Assembly (NCBI GenBank): GCA_003152075.1
Contig: PLZG01000098.1
Location: 176,206-240,205, forward strand
DNA length: 64,000 bases
Reading direction: 5' to 3'
Source: a candidate division FCPU426 bacterium
GTDB lineage: Bacteria; Oederibacteriota; Muellerivitia; Muellerivitales; Muellerivitaceae
The position numbers were made by a program, and so were the translations under genes. The notes under the pieces were generated by a model. It searched no databases. It had not been told where the DNA came from and saw only the letters and a program-made list of their open reading frames with translations. Below, one piece after another: positions 61,700-64,000 of the stretch (position 1 is the stretch's first letter; each line of letters opens with the position of its first letter).

Positions 61700-63766
61700 T
61701 TATTTAACTAGAATTAATCTCTTAACTTTTCGGTCGAAGGGCTCAATGAGATAAAGAATGTAAACTCCGCTAGCGCAGTCGTCCCCATTTTTGTTCTTCC
61801 CGTCCCAGGTGTAGGATTTGGTGATTGGCTGGGTAGGCCGGTAAGCATCCAGGGTTTTAATATGTTCCCCCGCCGTGTTGTAAATCCGGAAAGAATACTC
61901 GCCCCCATATTTTGAGTAACCCACATACATGGAAACCGGGCCGTCCTTGGAGGGGGTCCAAAGGTTTTTGTCGACGTAAAAAATATCAAAATTGGGCGTC
62001 GCGGTAGGGGTATTGGTCGGCGTGGAAGTGATGGTGGGAGTGGCCGTGATGGTAGGGGTGTAGGTGATCGTGGAAGTGTAACTGGGTGTGGGGGTGTAAG
62101 TGAATGTTGGAGTGTAAGAGGGGGTAAAGCTGTTGGTGGGTACGGGGGTAAATGTGTCCGTTCCCGAGGGCAGGGTGTTAGTGTAAGTGGGAGTAGTGGT
62201 AAAAGTCTGGGTGAAAGTTGGAGTATAGGTTGAGGTGTAGGTATAAGTGGCGGTGGAAGTATAAGTGAAGGTTTTGGTGGGGGCGGGCGTGAAAGTATTC
62301 GTGCCCGGAATCTCTGTGTAGGTAAAAGTGGGAGTGAGGGTGAAAGTTTGAGTAAAGGTCGGGCTTAGGGTCGGCGTGTAAGTATAAGTAGGCGTGAAAC
62401 TATAAGTGAAGGTGTTGGTTGGGACGGGTGTGTAAGTGTTTGTGCCCGGGGGCAGGGTGTTGGTGAAGGTGGGCGTAATGGTAGGGGTGTAAGTGAAAGT
62501 CGGAGTATAGGTCGGGGTGAAAGTAAATGGGGGTGTTAAGGTAAAAGTGAAGGTGTTGGTAAAGGTGGATGTCCAAGTGAAAGTGGGGGTGACGGTTATC
62601 GTCCCGGTAAAGGTCATGGTGGGCGTATATGTATTAGTCGGTGTGGGTGTTATGGTCGGGGTGTAGGCTACAACGAGATTCGTGACTTTTCGAACTACGT
62701 TGTTCAGGCCGTCCGCGATATAAAAGTTTCCAGCCGCGTCGATAAACATGGCCTCGGGATGTTGCAAACTCGCGGACAGTGGCGGGCCCCCATCGCCCGA
62801 ATAGCCAACCGTTCCATTTCCTACCACGGTGGTGACGATTCCCGTTATGGCGTCCACTCTCCGAATGACCGAATTCACTTCATCCGTAATAAACATATTA
62901 CCGGCGGAATCGAAAACCACCGCGCCCGGGTAATTAAAACTGGCCGATGTGGCCGGTCCACCATCTCCCGTATAACCCACGATGCCATTGCCGACAACCG
63001 TGGTGATAACGCCTGTAACTCTATCAATCCTCCTGATTCGATAATTCCCCGTATCGGCAATATAAAGATTGCCCGCGGCGTCGAATTTCAAGGCATCGGG
63101 CCCGCCTAGTTGCGCCCCGGTGGCGAGACCGCCGTCTCCTGAAAAACCGACAGTGCCGGTTCCCGCGAAGGTCGTAATGATTCCAGTTATCCTGTCCACC
63201 CGGCGAACAACATCATTTCCCCCATCGGCGATATAAAGGTTGCCAGCCGGATCCAAAGTCACGTCGGCGGGAAAATAAAGTTGGGCGGAGGTAGCCGGGC
63301 CCCCGTCCCCCGTATAACCACCAACCCCGGTTCCCACCAGGGTCGTGATAATTCCAGTGGTTAAATTAATTTTGCGGACGACAGAATTAGCGGAGTCAGC
63401 GAAGTAAAGATTACCCAACCCATCCAAAACAAGACCCGCCGGTCGATTTAGTTCAGCTGATGTGGCTAGGCCCCCGTCTCCCGAGTAACCGGCCACGGTG
63501 TTACCGGCAATGGTTGTCATAATCCCCGTCACCGCATCAACCCGGCGAATAACATTGTTATAATAATCCGAGATATAAAGGTTACCGGCCGCATCCACCA
63601 CCACTGAAGTAATTCCATCCATTTGGGCTGAGGTGGCAAGCCCCCCATTTCCCGAATATCCCGCAGTGCCAGTTCCAGCGACGGTTGTAATGATCTGGGC
63701 GTCCACGGCGAGAGGGAAGGACCCTAAGAATAAAAAAAGTAATAAGGGTTTCCAGGCGTTCTTCAT
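61700..63766 (-). CDS. Surface protein: NHL repeats, Pro/Thr-rich linker, FlgD-like C-terminal module
   Basis: 688 residues from the ATG at 63766 (AAAGGGACC upstream), where the signal peptide begins (MKNAWKPLLLFLFLGSFPLA ending VDA). A beta-propeller of six or so NHL repeats follows, with repeated units such as VVGNGTVGYSGDGGPPLSAS, DAAGNLYIADTGNYRIRRID and VTGIITTFAGTGTVGFSGDG. A Pro/Thr linker (about 375-590) and a FlgD-Ig-like end ([40 protein letters not shown]) complete it. Earlier in-frame ATGs up to 63901 would place charged sequence before the signal and are unlikely. Confidence 0.87.
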   Translation of the reverse strand: MKNAWKPLLLFLFLGSFPLAVDAQIITTVAGTGTAGYSGNGGLATSAQMDGITSVVVDAAGNLYISDYYNNVIRRVDAVTGIMTTIAGNTVAGYSGDGGLATSAELNRPAGLVLDGLGNLYFADSANSVVRKINLTTGIITTLVGTGVGGYTGDGGPATSAQLYFPADVTLDPAGNLYIADGGNDVVRRVDRITGIITTFAGTGTVGFSGDGGLATGAQLGGPDALKFDAAGNLYIADTGNYRIRRIDRVTGVITTVVGNGIVGYTGDGGPATSASFNYPGAVVFDSAGNMFITDEVNSVIRRVDAITGIVTTVVGNGTVGYSGDGGPPLSASLQHPEAMFIDAAGNFYIADGLNNVVRKVTNLVVAYTPTITPTPTNTYTPTMTFTGTITVTPTFTWTSTFTNTFTFTLTPPFTFTPTYTPTFTYTPTITPTFTNTLPPGTNTYTPVPTNTFTYSFTPTYTYTPTLSPTFTQTFTLTPTFTYTEIPGTNTFTPAPTKTFTYTSTATYTYTSTYTPTFTQTFTTTPTYTNTLPSGTDTFTPVPTNSFTPSYTPTFTYTPTPSYTSTITYTPTITATPTITSTPTNTPTATPNFDIFYVDKNLWTPSKDGPVSMYVGYSKYGGEYSFRIYNTAGEHIKTLDAYRPTQPITKSYTWDGKNKNGDDCASGVYILYLIEPFDRKVKRLILVK
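61990..62660 (-). repeat. Pro/Thr-rich low-complexity coding repeat
   Basis: About 670 bases of degenerate short units, encoding TYTPT/TFT/PTP patterns, parallel to 59870-60670. The shared codon usage suggests common origin by duplication. Confidence 0.85.
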
Positions 63767-64000
63767 GGTCCCTTTGGGCTTATTCGGATTAAAAATGTTT
63801 TTAGTTAAAATGATTTTCATGAGAAATAAAAGGTCTTTCCCTTCATACCCTCTGCCCGAACCCAGTGGTGAAGTGGGACACAGCAAAATGAAATAGCTCA
63901 ATAATCATATCTCAATAGACCAAAAGGGTGGAATGTTGGCCCATTTTTTAACAGGTCATTAAATTCGTTAAAACCAAGGCTGAATTCAACCAGTAAGTGC
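63767..64000. other. Right-edge region, no gene seen
   Basis: The 234 bases hold the leader of the NHL protein and A/T-rich sequence. No ORF, repeat or promoter motif was recognised with confidence. Confidence 0.5.

Noticed and set aside
59870..62660. Short-unit repeats as a CRISPR array
   Set aside because: Units are degenerate, lack fixed spacers and are open coding sequence for T-P-T linkers in two proteins.
1..64000. tRNA or rRNA genes
   Set aside because: Reading the intergenic regions gave no cloverleaf with GGTTC-type T-loop or rRNA core; a tRNAscan or Infernal run would settle this.
1..64000. Defence or phage-derived system
   Set aside because: No nuclease-methylase, toxin-antitoxin, reverse transcriptase, integrase or capsid-like gene could be supported.

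Overview
The window is ordinary chromosomal DNA, moderately GC-rich, from a bacterium with a Gram-negative-type envelope: two TolC-family outer-membrane channels, an RND pump, an EmrA/EmrB pump, lipoproteins and TRAP transport. No rRNA, tRNA, phage, integrase, CRISPR array or intact insertion sequence was seen. Two long surface proteins with Pro/Thr-rich linkers and a shared FlgD-like C-terminal module, the dispersed GTCATTGCGAGGA repeats, and the mixture of neighbours recall uncultured lineages known mainly from metagenomes (FCPU426- or Elusimicrobiota-like). That placement is a guess from style; the sequence has no phylogenetic marker. Layout. 1-6 kb: the end of gcvPB, small proteins, a LOG-family hydrolase, a PilZ protein, lipA, and a small protein resembling an IS200/RAYT transposase domain without its HUH histidines. 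5.4-7.5 kb: pncB-pncA, for nicotinamide/nicotinate salvage. 7.6-11.6 kb: a TRAP transporter (fused dctQM, dctP) with a TatT lipoprotein. 12-14 kb: a FecR protein and small secreted proteins. 13.7-19.1 kb: a TetR-TolC-RND efflux operon without an adaptor gene. 20-22.6 kb: a NodI/NodJ-like ABC exporter and pcm. 22.7-28.3 kb: a glycosyltransferase with a PA14 domain, a three-gene Mrp-like module, and a broken Gfo/Idh oxidoreductase. 28.4-37.6 kb: single genes (CDGSH, VTT, FecR, desaturase, ABC-F, SEC-C, RidA, GNAT, rhomboid, DUF421, START). 37.7-42.9 kb: a glycosyltransferase-TPR protein, an NCS2-like permease, and a PQQ-type sugar dehydrogenase with one in-frame stop. 43-48 kb: HU, then MarR-TolC-EmrA-EmrB. 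48-54 kb: a GH92 glycosidase, cytochrome c, a rhodanese-like protein, and a membrane pyrophosphatase. 55-64 kb: HPr, an ECF sigma/anti-sigma pair, a MuiA-like gene with an in-frame stop, and two surface proteins. Cross-cutting signals. (1) A promoter-like signature, GRAAC/GTRAAAC-N17-CGTCTAA, occurs on the minus strand at three intergenic sites: ahead of the tatT-TRAP operon, a 64-aa secreted protein and an otherwise unnoticed 44-aa secreted peptide. Weaker forms precede a 131-aa secreted protein and the muiA-like gene. It resembles ECF-sigma promoters, and an ECF sigma gene with a PrcB_C-fused anti-sigma lies in the window. (2) Three genes (Gfo/Idh, PQQ dehydrogenase, muiA-like) are each interrupted in frame by one stop codon, and each stop could be explained by a C-to-T type change. 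(3) Mobile-looking palindromic repeats sit inside two transporter operons.
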